Shown: positions 43,380-54,042 of the stretch, piece after piece | Numbering within the stretch: the first letter of the stretch is position 1 | Layout: each line of letters opens with the position of its first letter | NCBI GenBank assembly: GCA_914767885.1 | Contig: CAJZBQ010000048.1 | Coordinates: forward strand, 496,001 to 560,000 | Origin: Blepharisma stoltei | Lineage: Eukaryota > Ciliophora > Heterotrichea > Heterotrichida > Blepharismidae | Direction of reading: 5' to 3' | Length of the DNA: 64,000 bases | Notes under the pieces: generated by a model | The model's database searches: none | What the model was told of the DNA's origin: nothing | What the model saw: the letters and a program-made list of their open reading frames with translations, nothing else | Made by a program: the position numbers and the translations under genes

Positions 43380-46256
43380 TTATTGCTCGTCAAGATAAAG
43401 TTTTGAATAATTTAAATCTTCATTTGAAACTGACTCTGTAAAAATATTACTATAAGCTCCCATTTTTTCAAATGATACTTTATCTCCAATTTCCACTAAT
43501 GGAAACTCACATTCAGCTATTTTTTCTCCTTTCGGTCCATAAAAAATCGAATAGGATTGTGAATTATCATTTTCGCCCATAAATATAGGAGTGACTACAT
43601 TGTCTTTTGAAAAAGATAAAAAATAAAATGCTCCTTCTATCCCATCTGAAAGAGTATATTCAATTATTGTGTTTCCTTCAACTATTTTGATGGTTTTATT
43701 TATTATTGTATTACAAGTAGATAAAACTGATTCCGAAAAATATTTTCCTGGCTCTGCAACAATTCTGATATTTTTTTCACTAAAAAATTCATCAAGCCCA
43801 CGAGTCACATCTACTGCTGCGCTGCTAAAATTACTCTCACTCCCCCCCGCTCCATGAGTGAACAAAACCATTAGAAAAAATCCCTATTTTTTGCCCAAAA
43901 ACCAACCCTCCGTGAGTGAACAAAAATTTTTTTAATAGAAAAAATTTTTATGGAAAAAAATTTTGATATATAAATGATAATTAGCATAATGAAATCTAAA
44001 GCTAATTCTGTTTAATTTCAAACGAATTGCTTTTTAAAACATAAATTTTATAAATTAAATTAATATTTACTTTCCTATTTTACGAATTAGATTTTTTTAA
44101 AATTTCGAAAAAAAATATTTTTTATATAAATTTTTTAAAAAAAAAAAATTAACCCCCCTCCGTGAGTGAACAAAATTTTTTTGTTCACTCATGGAGGGGG
44201 GAATCAGAAAAACCTCCACCAATATCTAAAATCTCCATAATAAATCCAAATTCCTCCGCAATCTTTCATGCTTCGCTTGCATTTTCAATAGCTTTATAAA
44301 ACGCATCTGTATTTTTCATAGAGTGGCCTACATAAAAACTGATCCCAGATATTTTTAGCCCTAATATTCCTGCATCAAGAAAAATGTTTCTGTATTCAGA
44401 TTTTACTGCTCCAAATTTCCTATACCCTGCTGGTATATAATGATGACCCCCCCCTCAATCTTCATGTCTACTGCAACAAAAATTTTTCGAAAAAATCTTC
44501 ATGCCTACTGCAACACAACATTTTTATAAAAAAAATGATGCATTTTTCTCTAGGTGAGTTTCTCAAAAAAAACATAAAACAGCGCTGCTGTAGGATCTAT
44601 CCCTCTTGCGAGTGCCCTTCCGTACCTTCTGTCTCCTCCTTGCGGCTTCAGTCTTGAGTGGGCGGGTTATGGATTTCTGGGGCCCTGCTACGGGCGATTG
44701 GAGTAGCTTGATTCCAAGGATCAGCTCTTAGAGTCTATTAGGTGTCAAAGTGCCTTCCTTCGACAGCTACAGGAAAAGACTGTTCCCCTGTGGCCTGGGC
44801 CAAAACCTCCAGTTTCTCGTTAGAGGAATACCCATGGGTCCTCGGATCCAAAGGACGTTGTTGAGCACCTCCATTTCCAACCACAGGAAAGCAGCCAAAA
44901 CCTACCCGGATACACACTTCTTGAGCCTGCGTCTGATTCTGCTTGGAGTCCGTCCCAGTTGGCCGTAGCCATAAGGTCTGGACTGCTGCGCCAAGAGGGC
45001 AGGTTGGCACGTGTCGCCACTTTAATGTATATAATTTGTTGCAAGAGACATGAAAATTATTATTTTTTTTATATAAAATTTTATATTAAAAAAATTGCAT
45101 TTTTGTTGCAATAGACATGAAGATTGAGGGGGGGTCATCGTTACATTTTACTTTAAAAATCTATTTTTTGAGTACCCATTTTTATTTAGCAGAAATTAAG
45201 GGGAGTAGATTATCTTTTTCATCTCCTCCTTCTATCAATAAAATAAATTTTAAATTTCTCATCCCAAAATTCGCTGCAATTTGCAGCTCCTCAACAGACT
45301 CAAATGTAGCATATACAACTCCTGAATTTGAAATAGAACTACAAAATTCTTCAGATTTAAAAGGCTGTGCACAAATGGCATCTGTCTCAAAATTGATATT
45401 TATAGTTCGAGCTGATTCAAGCTCTTTTGCACTTGCAAAATCAAAACCAGCACCTAGATGAGCGAGTTTTGAAATTATTTGTAAATCTGGATTAGATTTG
45501 ACTGCGTAAAATGGTCTGACATTAGGAAGTTTTTGATTCCAATTGTGTATAAGACTTTTAAGTTTTGATAGGTCATAAAGGGCTAAGTTATTAGCAGCAT
45601 CTTTTTGCCTTACTCGCTTCTATATGAGCGAATAAAATCATAGAAAATTTCTTTTTGTGAATAGAATCCTTCGTGAGTGGAAATTTTTTTTTATTAATAT
45701 TTTATTACAAAAACATTGATATAGAATTAATAATTATTATAAATAGATCTTTTTCTATTTGGTTCGCTTTCATTACCTCGAGGGAAAGTAAGACTTGGAG
45801 TTTGAAAGGGGAAGCCCTAGGCTAGACCTATTGCGTAACTCCCTAGAGTAAAACTAGCAGTTACGCCTGCGCTACAAGTTTTCACTTTTGCTGAAAGCCA
45901 TTTTTTGGAATTTTTGTCCAGGCAACCTCATCTGGCTTTATGGCACGGTGGCCCACCCCACTTCAGTCTCCGTTATGCGTGAGCCTAGGCGAAGAGGAGT
46001 TAATCGCTAGTGGGGCTTCAGCAGGTAGCCCATCAAAGCAAGTGCATCCTTCGGTGCTGCGGGAGTTTTTCAATAATAAATTAATGCTAATATTAATGTC
46101 AATAAATTACATTTTACTTTTAAGCCAAAAAAATTTATCTTTTATGAAGGAGTGGGGATTTAGGATTGTCTTAAAAATATCTCTTGTCGAATACTCGCTT
46201 TCTAGGTTTATCGTTACTCCAGAAATGTCCTTGACTATCTTATTCATATTATCCAT
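43380..46256 (-). CDS. Ornithine decarboxylase, copy 2, with three large inserts
   Basis: 395 aa after removing 367, 772 and 550 bp. PNVRPFYAVKSNPDLQ (PLP Lys), LGAGFDFASAKE, KISGISFYVGHSMKN, LDIGGGFSE, IRIVAEPGKYF, YTLSDGIEG and MGAYSNIF are conserved. The active-site block reads IFYGPKGEKIAE instead of FGPTCDG: the catalytic Cys is gone. It may be an antizyme-inhibitor-like or otherwise inactive paralogue. Diverged well beyond copy 1. Start ATG 46256, TAA 43380-43382. Confidence 0.85.
43837..44203. mobile_element. Class alpha MITE in ODC2, TCA-flanked
   Basis: 367 bp, TCA|CTCCCCCC ... GGGGGGAA|TCA, four cores. Removal gives ILDIGGGFSESNFSSAAV. Another non-TA junction. Confidence 0.85.
44434..45205. 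mobile_element. Composite TGATGACCC-type IES in ODC2
   Basis: 772 bp. TAATGATGACCCCCCC (44438) and GGGGGGTCATCGTTA (about 45132) bound a copy of the 5844-6004 family, interrupted by about 500 bp of GC-richer DNA (about 44540-45030). Removal between TA 44434 and TA 45206 gives GDEKDNLPAGYRKFGAV in frame. About 57 bp at the right lie outside the inner element. Confidence 0.75.
45611..46160. mobile_element. Composite IES in ODC2 with decayed MITE end
   Basis: 550 bp. Removal gives IFKTILRQKDAANNLALYD, matching copy 1. The left 100 bp are a decayed class alpha direct-pair end (GAGCGAATAAAATCATAGAAAA, then CCTTCGTGAGTGGAAA). GC-richer DNA occupies about 45750-46080. Confidence 0.75.
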
Positions 46257-46618
46257 TTATTTTTAATACCTGATATTTCAAAGAAATAAGCACGCAAGCT
46301 TTTTCATATTTTTCGAGATAACTTTGCCTATTATTTCTAATAGAGAATGCAATCTCGGTAAAAATTTTAAGATTGTTTATTAACCAATAGTAAATTATTT
46401 ATCAAGAAATTTATCTATATTTTAAAGGGTATAAAAATTTCTGTGAATTTACTATTAGGTATTATCTACAATATATTAATATAAATCCTATTATTCTATA
46501 ATTAATTGCAAATTCTTTACCTTAAACAATATATAATAATTTAGCAGCCTAAAACATCAATGATTTTAATGAGAATTTCTCATCAATTTAATAATCTATT
46601 AATAAATAATTTCTAGCT
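46257..46618. other. Intergenic, nothing seen
   Basis: AT-rich spacer between divergent ODC2 and the multi-TM gene. Confidence 0.4.
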
Positions 46619-47482
46619 ATGGAGATAACACAGCAAATTACCAGAAAAGTTAAAAATTGGTTAGAAAAAATCCCTGCATTAACTCGGCTTATTCTTTTGA
46701 TTAGCTTTTTCTCATATCTCATTTATATCCTTATATCACTCATTCAAATCTATATCCATTCTGGTGGCCATAGGGCAGTAACTTTTCTCAAAGTCTGACA
46801 AATTTATATGGTTCCCTACACAAATTTTATATCATATCTTACTGAATTGGCGATTTATTATCTTATTGCAAACAGTACAGAGAAAAAGCTCGGGACTGCT
46901 AGGTATTCAATTTTTGTTATTGTCAACTTATTTTTGACTGAATTTATTCACTATTTACTTTATTCATTAATCAATTTTATTTTGAAGGACTTCATGCTAA
47001 ATTTCAGAAATATGATTTTTCCAGGGTTATGGGGACTTATTATGACTGATTTAATTATCAAATACAATAAAAACCCTGAAAAACAAGAGCACTGATTTAT
47101 ATCTTTAAACGTAAAATCAAAATATGTGCCTTATATTTACTTCTTTTCAATTTCTCTGCTATTTCCTGTTGTATTAAAACTGCTTTCAGGTTTGATTATA
47201 GGGTATCTTTGTAAAATTTATATAGACGTTTACCATAAACTTGATTTTTTAACCATTTCTGATATGAAGGCCGAGGACTTAGAAAGAGCGAACATTTGCT
47301 CTTGACTAAAAAATATGCCGAATTTTATAAGAGTGTCTGCAATAGAAAAAGAAGAACATGATGAGCAAGATCATATTGACTTAGGAAGCTCAGAATATTC
47401 AAACTCTAGTATCACTTCTACTTCATTAGATAATGAGTATGAACTTTTAGAGGAAACTGATAAAATACTGATCACAGCTTAA
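46619..47482 (+). CDS. Multi-TM protein, rhomboid/UBAC2-like
   Basis: 287 aa with TGA as Trp at several sites (e.g. LKVWQIYM, KQEHWFISLN). Hydrophobic segments: LILLISFFSYLIYILISLIQIYI, FISYLTELAIYYLIA, IFVIVNLFLTEFIHYLLYSLINFIL, MIFPGLWGLIMTDLII and YVPYIYFFSISLLFPVVLKLLSGLIIGYL. The order, the early loop and the GLIIGYL end resemble rhomboid-like UBAC2/Derlin ER proteins without catalytic Ser. The acidic C-terminal tail may be cytosolic. Assignment tentative. Confidence 0.5.
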
Positions 47483-47727
47483 TTTTTCTTAAATTAAATC
47501 ATTTATTTTCTGTCTGATTTTATTATATTATTCCCAAACAAAAGTTTTTAATTCATAAATTTAATTCTTTATTTGGCAATTTAGTATATTTTTTAACAAA
47601 GAATAAGCAACCTAATGATGATTTTTGTCCTATTTTTCCCTTAAATTTCTTTATTTTTATATTATATCTAAGTAAGACTCATCCAAAATGTTATATTTCC
47701 TTATCCCTCAATTTTATATACTTAAAA

Positions 47728-49694
47728 ATGGAAGATCGAGGCCAAAAAGTGGAATCAAACTCCTTTTTTATCTCATCAATCACAGACATTCCCGAATCCA
47801 AACTCTCTGTTCTTGGCTATTATCAGATCCGCGCTTATTCATGGGAACTTAGTGGAGAACGCAGAAAATTTGCTGAGGTGTCTTATCATTCCATTTCTGA
47901 AGCCGATAAGGCGTATAACACCCTCAATGGCATTTCTATTGATTCTCAGCCTATTCGTTTTCTTCTCAAACGTGCAGCGACCACTCTGTGGCTTACAGGG
48001 CTTCCAGGCATCGTCTATAATCGTGATCTGTTCACGGGGCTTCAAGATTTGACCCCAGGTCTGATTAATGTCACAATTCCTCAGAATCCAGAGTAACCAT
48101 TACTTACTCCCCCCCCCCCCCTCCGTGAGCGAACAAAACCATTAGAAAAATCGCCATTTTTTGACCAAAAACCCACCCTCCGTGAGTGAACAAAAATTTT
48201 TTTAATAGAAAAAAATTTTAATGGAAAAAAATTTTGATATATAAGTGATAATTAGTATAATGAAATCTAGAGCTAATTTCTGTTTAATTTTAAACAAATT
48301 GCGTTTTAAAACATAAATTTTGCAAATTAAATTAATATTTGCTTCCCAATTTTTGCAAATTAGGATTTTTTTAAATTTCGAAAAAAAATTTTTTATAAAA
48401 AATTTATATATAAATTTTTTTTAAAAAAAAAAATTAACCCCCCTCCGTGAGCGAACAAAATTTTTTTGTTCGCTCACGGAGGGGGGGGGGAGTTAGAGTT
48501 CCTGGCATTTCCTGTCTTGGCATCGCCGTTCTTACCTACGACACCCACTCACACGCAGAAGATGCTTTGGCCATTCTTAAAAACCCTGCTCGTCTTTATA
48601 ACCAGAACTACAGAGTATTCGTCAATCGCGATATCCAAGTGATGTGGGCTGAGCCTTTTTTCGACCTAAACTCCTACTTAGCAAAAGAAACTCGCAATGT
48701 TTTCGTTTCGAATTTGCCAGTTAACGCTAGCATTCGTCTTATAGAAGAAGAGTTATCCTGCTTCGGACAAATAGAACGCATAAGAAGATATTCATTTTTA
48801 AATAATTAATTTTTTTTTATTTTTTTAAATTTTTTTTTTTTTAATTTATAAGGTAAAGTATACGCAACCTTTGCCATCGTCACCATGAAAACAACCAGCG
48901 ACGCCAAAGCCCTTATGAAATCTAATGGCTTGCTCGTTGATGGTAGGAAATGGAAAATTTATCCTGCAGTCCGCATTAATGAAGATCCATATGAGCCTGA
49001 TCTTTATCGACATCTCAAACATCAAGCCCCTCGCTCTCATCCATCTTCGTCTAGCACAAATGAGCCTGCTTATGAACTCTCTGTTCTGCAACTTTCTACA
49101 GCGGATCGTCAGCGACTATATGAAGTAATTCAAGCTTCACCAGCTTTTCCTTGCAATAGGGAGTCATTTGTGAAAGGACTCAGTGTAGATTTGCTGAATA
49201 AAGCTAGAAAGTTATTGCAGCACTCACGGAGACCTAGCGAAACTGTAGCACCTAAAGATTATTTGTTGACTCATGATAATAAACTTGTTGCTGGCTACGA
49301 ACCTATCAAAAAGCCGAGGTATTCTGACCCGCCTAGATTTCCTGAAACACAAAAACGGTTGCCAGAACCAGCTGCGCCTACTCTTATAGAGCCAAAATCG
49401 TCAATTAGATATGACCAACGGTTTGATGCACATGCTTCACGGTTTTCTAATGACTCCCCAGCGAGATTTCCTAATGAGATAGCTCATTTTCAGAACGAAA
49501 GCAACCCTCCAGCTTATTTTCCGTATTCACAGCAGCCGAATGTGGGAAATCAGCAGCATGTTGATAGAAATATGGCACAAAATCATCCAATTTCCCCTGA
49601 ACAAATGCAGAATTTAACTGCTGAGCAAAAGATGCATTATTTCTATTATCTCAATAATCCTGGCGCCTATTATAATCAGTATGGGCCGTATTAG
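47728..49694 (+). CDS. Multi-RRM RNA-binding protein
   Basis: 503 aa after removing an intron containing an IES and a 51-bp IES. Repeated RRM-like units: RRKFAEVSYHSISEADKAYNTLNGISIDSQPIRFLL; GIAVLTYDTHSHAEDALAIL; then RNVFVSNLPVNASIRLIEEELSCFGQIERIRRYSF...YATFAIVTMKTTSDAKALMKSNGLLVDGRKWKI (canonical RNP2 and partial RNP1). The C-terminal third is Pro/Gln/Asn-rich (PRFPETQKRLPEPAAP, SPEQMQNLTAEQKMHYFYYL). Likely mRNA processing or export; partner unknown. Confidence 0.8.
48093..48496 (+). other. 15-nt intron interrupted by an IES
   Basis: In germline form the intron is 404 bp. After removal of 48105-48493 it becomes GTAACCATTACTTAG (15 nt). Splicing then gives IPQNPEVPGISCLG. Without both steps the frame hits TAA at 48094. 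Confidence 0.85.
48105..48493. mobile_element. Class alpha MITE inside a mini-intron
   Basis: 389 bp, TTA-flanked, four cores, nearly identical to 27602-27991. The retained TA forms part of the intron 3' splice site TAG. Confidence 0.9.
48803..48853. mobile_element. Short TA-bounded IES in RRM gene
   Basis: 51 bp, mostly T and A runs. Removal gives RRYSFLNKVYATFAIV. Other TA pairs are possible but shorten the RRM. Confidence 0.6.
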
Positions 49695-49942
49695 TCTAAA
49701 ATATTGGTATTAGCTAGTTGAAAAATTAATTTTTATTGTTTTAGTGTTTATAACATGGTAAAACCCTTATTTTAGAAGTTTTTATTACAATATGCCTTTT
49801 AATTTCTTATAAATATAACCAAAAATATGTAAATTAAGTGTTTATAATTTTTAAATGCTTTATCTATCAATTTTAATTGGATTGTATGGTTTCATTTGAA
49901 CTTTTTCCTTATTTCCTAGTCTTCCATTAAATAAAAATTGCA

Positions 49943-50362
49943 ATGGCAAGCGTCTCCTCTGACCTTCTCTGGGAACTCTTAAGAAACAACAACAAATACC
50001 TCATCCGTCGCCAAAACACTGATTTCTCAGCTGACCCTTACAATCTCGTGAACATTCACAGCCAGAAGTTCGCAGGAATCGCAAGCACAAGTGCAATTGG
50101 AGTAGCCACCAGGAAAAAAGGAGAATCAGTCACCCTCAAAGCCAAAAAACTCAGAAAATACGGGCTCAAAGGCAAAACTCAGCACGAAGTAAAAATCGCA
50201 GTCAAGAAAGGAGATTACTCTGGAAGAGCCAAAAGTGCACTTGTCTCTTTGGTTGAAAGCAGAAATCCTGGTTTAGCTAAAGCTGCTTCAGAAAGAATGC
50301 AAAAACTTCATAGCTCTGAACACCCAAAGAAGACGATTACTCGTAGAAACAGAAAAGCTTAA
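49943..50362 (+). CDS. RPL28: 60S ribosomal protein L28 (eL28)
   Basis: 139 aa. LLWELLRNNNKYLIRR...FSADPYNLVNIHSQKFAGIASTSAIGV matches LQWMVVRNCSSFLIKR...[26 protein letters not shown] of eL28. The basic C-terminus HPKKTITRRNRKA is typical. No introns or IESs. TAA at 50360-50362. Confidence 0.85.
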   Translation: MASVSSDLLWELLRNNNKYLIRRQNTDFSADPYNLVNIHSQKFAGIASTSAIGVATRKKGESVTLKAKKLRKYGLKGKTQHEVKIAVKKGDYSGRAKSALVSLVESRNPGLAKAASERMQKLHSSEHPKKTITRRNRKA

Positions 50363-50408
50363 ATAAGTTTCTTAAGACTTTATTTTCAAAATAATATATT
50401 GTTAAAAC

Positions 50409-51185
50409 ATGTGGGGATTTGTTAGAAAAATCAAGGATTTCGGAACAAGAAGATTTAATACAGAAAATAATTATTCAAGTTTCTCAAGAGCTAGAAGAAA
50501 CGAATTAAAAGAAAAACACCCTGAAATAGGTGGAGAAGAGAGGAAAAAAATGATTGATGAAGAATGGGAACAAAAGTGTAGAGAAAGAGAGAATTATGAG
50601 AATAGGATGCTTTTAAACAGAGATTTTTACTTGCAGGATACGTTAAAAGTAGCTTACGAATTATTAGGGAAAGTAATTGAGCATCAGACTCCTGAGGGAA
50701 CTATAGCTGTAATAATAAATGAAACTGAAGCTTATACGGATTATGATCCTGGGTCTATTTCTTATAAGGGAAAAAAGACCACTAGAAGCAGCTGAATGTT
50801 CACTGATGGAGGAAATATTTTCTTATATAAAAGTATGGGGATCCATTTAATATGAAATATTATAACTGAAACACCTGATAGAGGATGCGGAGTATTGGTA
50901 AGAGGGTGTATACATTTAAGAGGAACTGAGTTTCTTAATGGTATTGAAAAAGTAAAAAATGTATTAAAAGCCATGGATGGACCTGGAAAAGTTACTAAAA
51001 AATTAAGAATTCCTATGGAATATAATGGGACATCCATAATTCATCCAGATTCACCAATAAAAATCTACGATGAAGGATACATCCCACAAAACGTAAAAAC
51101 AACAACAAGAATCAACGTCCCCAACGACTTACCATGGAGGTTTGTTTGTAATGAATTTTTAAAAAATAACGAAATTTACCCATAA
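50409..51185 (+). CDS. MPG: Methylpurine (3-methyladenine) DNA glycosylase with N-terminal HMG-like segment
   Basis: 258 aa with TGA as Trp near 50793 and 50866. From residue ~75, LQDTLKVAYELLGKVIEHQ...GTIAVIINETEAYTDYDPGS matches the AAG/MPG fold including the catalytic Glu region ETEAY. Then MFTDGGNIFLYKSMGIHLIWNIITE, GVLVRGCIHL, GPGKVTKKLRI and TTRINVPNDLPWRF. It excises alkylated purines in base-excision repair. Residues ~15-60 (NYSSFSRARRNELKEKHPEIGGEERKKMIDEEWEQ) look like part of an HMG box. Confidence 0.85.
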
Positions 51186-51191
51186 TTACAG

Positions 51192-52676
51192 TTAAGGCTG
51201 AAGTAATGAACCCCACGTTATAGGGTTTTGGACAGATCTTCTTGGGCTGGAAGGGACATAAAGTTCAAGTAAAGAGCTTTCTTTTGTCCGTTTATCATCT
51301 TCTTCTATATATGGAGACGTTTCTCTCCTCGGTGATTTCGCTCTCGGTTTTTTGGTTTTTTTGACTTTATTATTTTTATTTTTCCAATCAACAATATGAG
51401 AAAATAAAATTCCTATTCTGTCAATTGTAGACCCCTTTGGAAAATTTTCGCCCATTTCTTTAAATAATGGCTCTAAGTTTGGCCTTGGTGTTAGCTCTTC
51501 ATATCCAGCCGCAGCCCTTACAGAAAGCTCAGTTTTTTCTTTCAGTAGCTGAGAAATCCTCATTTCTAGCTCATCATTAGACTCATATGACTGCTTTAAT
51601 TTATAAATAATAGTGGAATACCCTCCACTGAAATTTTCGTATTTATCTTTAAGTTTTTCATATTCCACGTTGGCAAGTCTCAGCTGCTCTCTCAGCCTTG
51701 TATTGACCTCGTTGGTCTTTTTTAGCTCGTCATTAATATCACTATTTAAAAATTCTGCATCTTTTAAAGCTTTTTTGCAGTTTTTTAATTTTGAGTCAAG
51801 CTCAGAGGTTTTGGCAATGGCGATTTTTAGTTCGCGGAGTTTTCTGTCAAAGTCTGCTTTTAATTTTTGATACTCATCTGCTAAATCAACGTTTCCTTCT
51901 AATTTTCCATCAATAATTCTTTGCAATTCTGCCGTTTTTTTATTAATCTCCTCAATCTCCTCCACATGCTTCTTTTTCAACTCTTCAATATTTTTTTCAT
52001 TTTGCAATTCTTTCCCTATATATCCCTCATTTATTTCATTCAAAATATAATACAAATAAGAATACGGTACATATCCATCCAAATCACTTAGTGCATCTAT
52101 ATGTTTCTCATACACAATTTCCAATAGCTTTGGTTTAATTTCTTCTTTATTGGCGAAAATTGCATTTTTTATTTCATCCACTATATATTTCATTTCAGCT
52201 TGATACTTGCCTTCTTCATTAGACAAAATTTCAAGTGTTTTTAATACGAGTTTAAGCCGATTAATAGTTTGGCTTGAGTCATATGGTCTTTGAGTTGTTA
52301 CCATTAGTTCTCTTAAAGTTGTGATTATATCAGATTTTGTTTTAATAAAGGGAGAGTTGAATTCGTGATAACGGAATTCAGGTTCAGAAATTTTAAAAAA
52401 GTGAGCAGGCTTGGTCGGCGTTTGGTTTCTATTCGAAATTCAGTTATCTGTAGCCGCATGAGGACTTTTAGGTTTTTCAGAAGGCAGAAACGATGATGTG
52501 TATTTATGGAATCGGTTTTTCGTAAACGTAAATCTATCAGTCATTGGATATGACATTCTAGGCGATGATACTGAATTTGTAAAAGTAGGTCTTTCCTTTA
52601 GATACCCTGAACTTTTTATTTGCTCTCTCAGATTAGGGAGTAATGGTGAAGCTTTTTTTCCTTTATAATTTTCCAT
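51192..52676 (-). CDS. Coiled-coil protein, possibly ciliary
   Basis: 494 aa; ATG at 52676 with one TGA (52437-52439) read as Trp. The N-terminal ~110 residues are Ser/Pro-rich. A helical block follows (LKTLEILSNEEGKYQAEMKYIVDEIKNAIF) reminiscent of the N-terminal domain of translin-X-interacting ciliary proteins. Then a coiled coil (~220-400) and a basic tail (KKTKKPRAKSPRRETSP). Stop is 7 bp beyond the stop of the convergent glycosylase gene. Confidence 0.6.
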
Positions 52677-52794
52677 TTATATTTAAATTAATTTTTTACA
52701 AGTTTTAATAAACCTTCCCGTTTCGTCCAATTTTTTATGAAAATTTGTATCATCTCTTGCTTTCTGCCAAAAAACCCAAAAATTATAATAAAAA

Positions 52795-53568
52795 ATGGAA
52801 AGTATTTCGCTCAACTTAAATTTTCATGACACATTGGAATGCCCAATATGCTGTGATTACTACACCCCTCCTATATATTTGTGTCCAAACGGCCACAGCA
52901 TTTGTGGAACTTGTTCCTCAAATTCAAGATGCTGCCCGCTCTGCCGAGCCCAATTAAGCCGAGTTTCACGAAATCTTGTCCTTGAAAACATCCTTGAACA
53001 AATTTCAGTCCCTTGCAAGTTTGAAGGCTGCAAAGAAAACACGACGCTGGCAAATCGCAATCAGCATTTCAAAGTGTGCCCTTTCAATAATTTCACCAAG
53101 TGTATTGAATGCAATAATAATGAAGAAGACTTAGTAGCTCATTTAATCAGAAACCATGAGTATAAAGAAATCTCAATGGAAGAGTCAGGAGGCCTCAGAT
53201 CATTTTCAGGGCCGTTTGATTCCTGGGTAAGAGATACAGACTGGCCGAAAGGAGTTTGAAGATTTGGAAATGATCCACTGGTCGTTCACGCGAAAAGTTA
53301 TGGAGGCATTTTCCACATTTTTTTGTACAGAATTGCCCGAAAGCCGATGAAAGTAAGTTTGAAGGTTGAAAATGGGGATTACTCAATATCTTTTAAAGGG
53401 GAAATTCCGAATATTATGGAATACAAAGAAAAAATGACTGACCCTCATTTCAATTGCGAGGTTAATTTATTGCTGAGCAATTTTGTAAAAATGCACGATG
53501 ATGATGAAGAAATTTTGAGACTTAGCATGAAAGTAAAGCGGCTTCCATCTGTTGAAATGCAAAAATAA
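52795..53568 (+). CDS. SIAH/SINA-type RING E3 ubiquitin ligase
   Basis: 257 aa; one TGA (53257-53259) is Trp. RING at residues ~16-52: CPICCDYYTPPIYLCPNGHSICGTCSSNSRCCPLC. Then the SINA zinc fingers CKFEGCKENTTLANRNQHFKVCPF and CIECNNNEEDLVAHLIRNH, followed by a beta-rich substrate-binding domain. Catalyses ubiquitin transfer to bound substrates. Substrate unknown. Confidence 0.85.
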
Positions 53569-53610
53569 GTTCTAAATATTATATTTTAAGACTTAAACAG
53601 TTTTTTTTCT

Positions 53611-54015
53611 TTATTTTGGTGCAGCTAGTACTGGACCTTGATGCGAGCGAAGTCTTCGTGCTTTTCATAAGTGGTTCGGTGAATTTATAACAGAAGATGG
53701 TTCAGTATATTGATCTTTTAATGGTATTAAAAGAGAATTTCTTTGGAAATTATCTTCTTTAAGACATAAATATGCACACAAGCAAACACAACAACACAAA
53801 GGGATAATTGCTACAAGTAGGAGCACCCCGATTACAATTTTAAACCAATCTACATTAAAAATTTTTTCTTGCCCTTTGCCTTGTTTAGCGTCTTGATCAT
53901 CGCTATCATATAAATCGGCGTCCTCGATACCAAAAACAATGTCTTCGTCTATAGCTAAGCTATATGTATAACTTATAATTATAAAACAGCAACAAACAAA
54001 AAATAACTTGGCCAT
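53611..54015 (-). CDS. Small type I membrane protein
   Basis: 134 aa when TGA at 53665-53667 is Trp; TAA at 53611-53613. Signal peptide MAKLFFVCCCFIIISYTYSLA, a short acidic lumenal part (DEDIVFGIEDADLYDSDDQD), one TM helix (IVIGVLLLVAIIPLCCCVCLCAYLCL) with many cysteines suitable for palmitoylation, and a short cytosolic tail. Family unknown. Confidence 0.6.
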
Positions 54016-54042
54016 AGTCGATAAGATTTGTTTTTATAATAA

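Noticed and set aside
44738-45044. Overlapping ORFs in the GC-rich part of the ODC2 insert
   Set aside because: Open on both strands, no homology, inside an eliminated sequence.
1021-48500. Long C and G runs with hairpins as transcription terminators or CRISPR-like repeats
   Set aside because: They are the ends of dispersed elements inside eukaryotic genes, not regularly spaced arrays or bacterial terminators.
53616-53660. GC-richer stretch downstream of the type I membrane gene as an RNA gene
   Set aside because: It is the C-terminal coding part of that gene once TGA is read as Trp.
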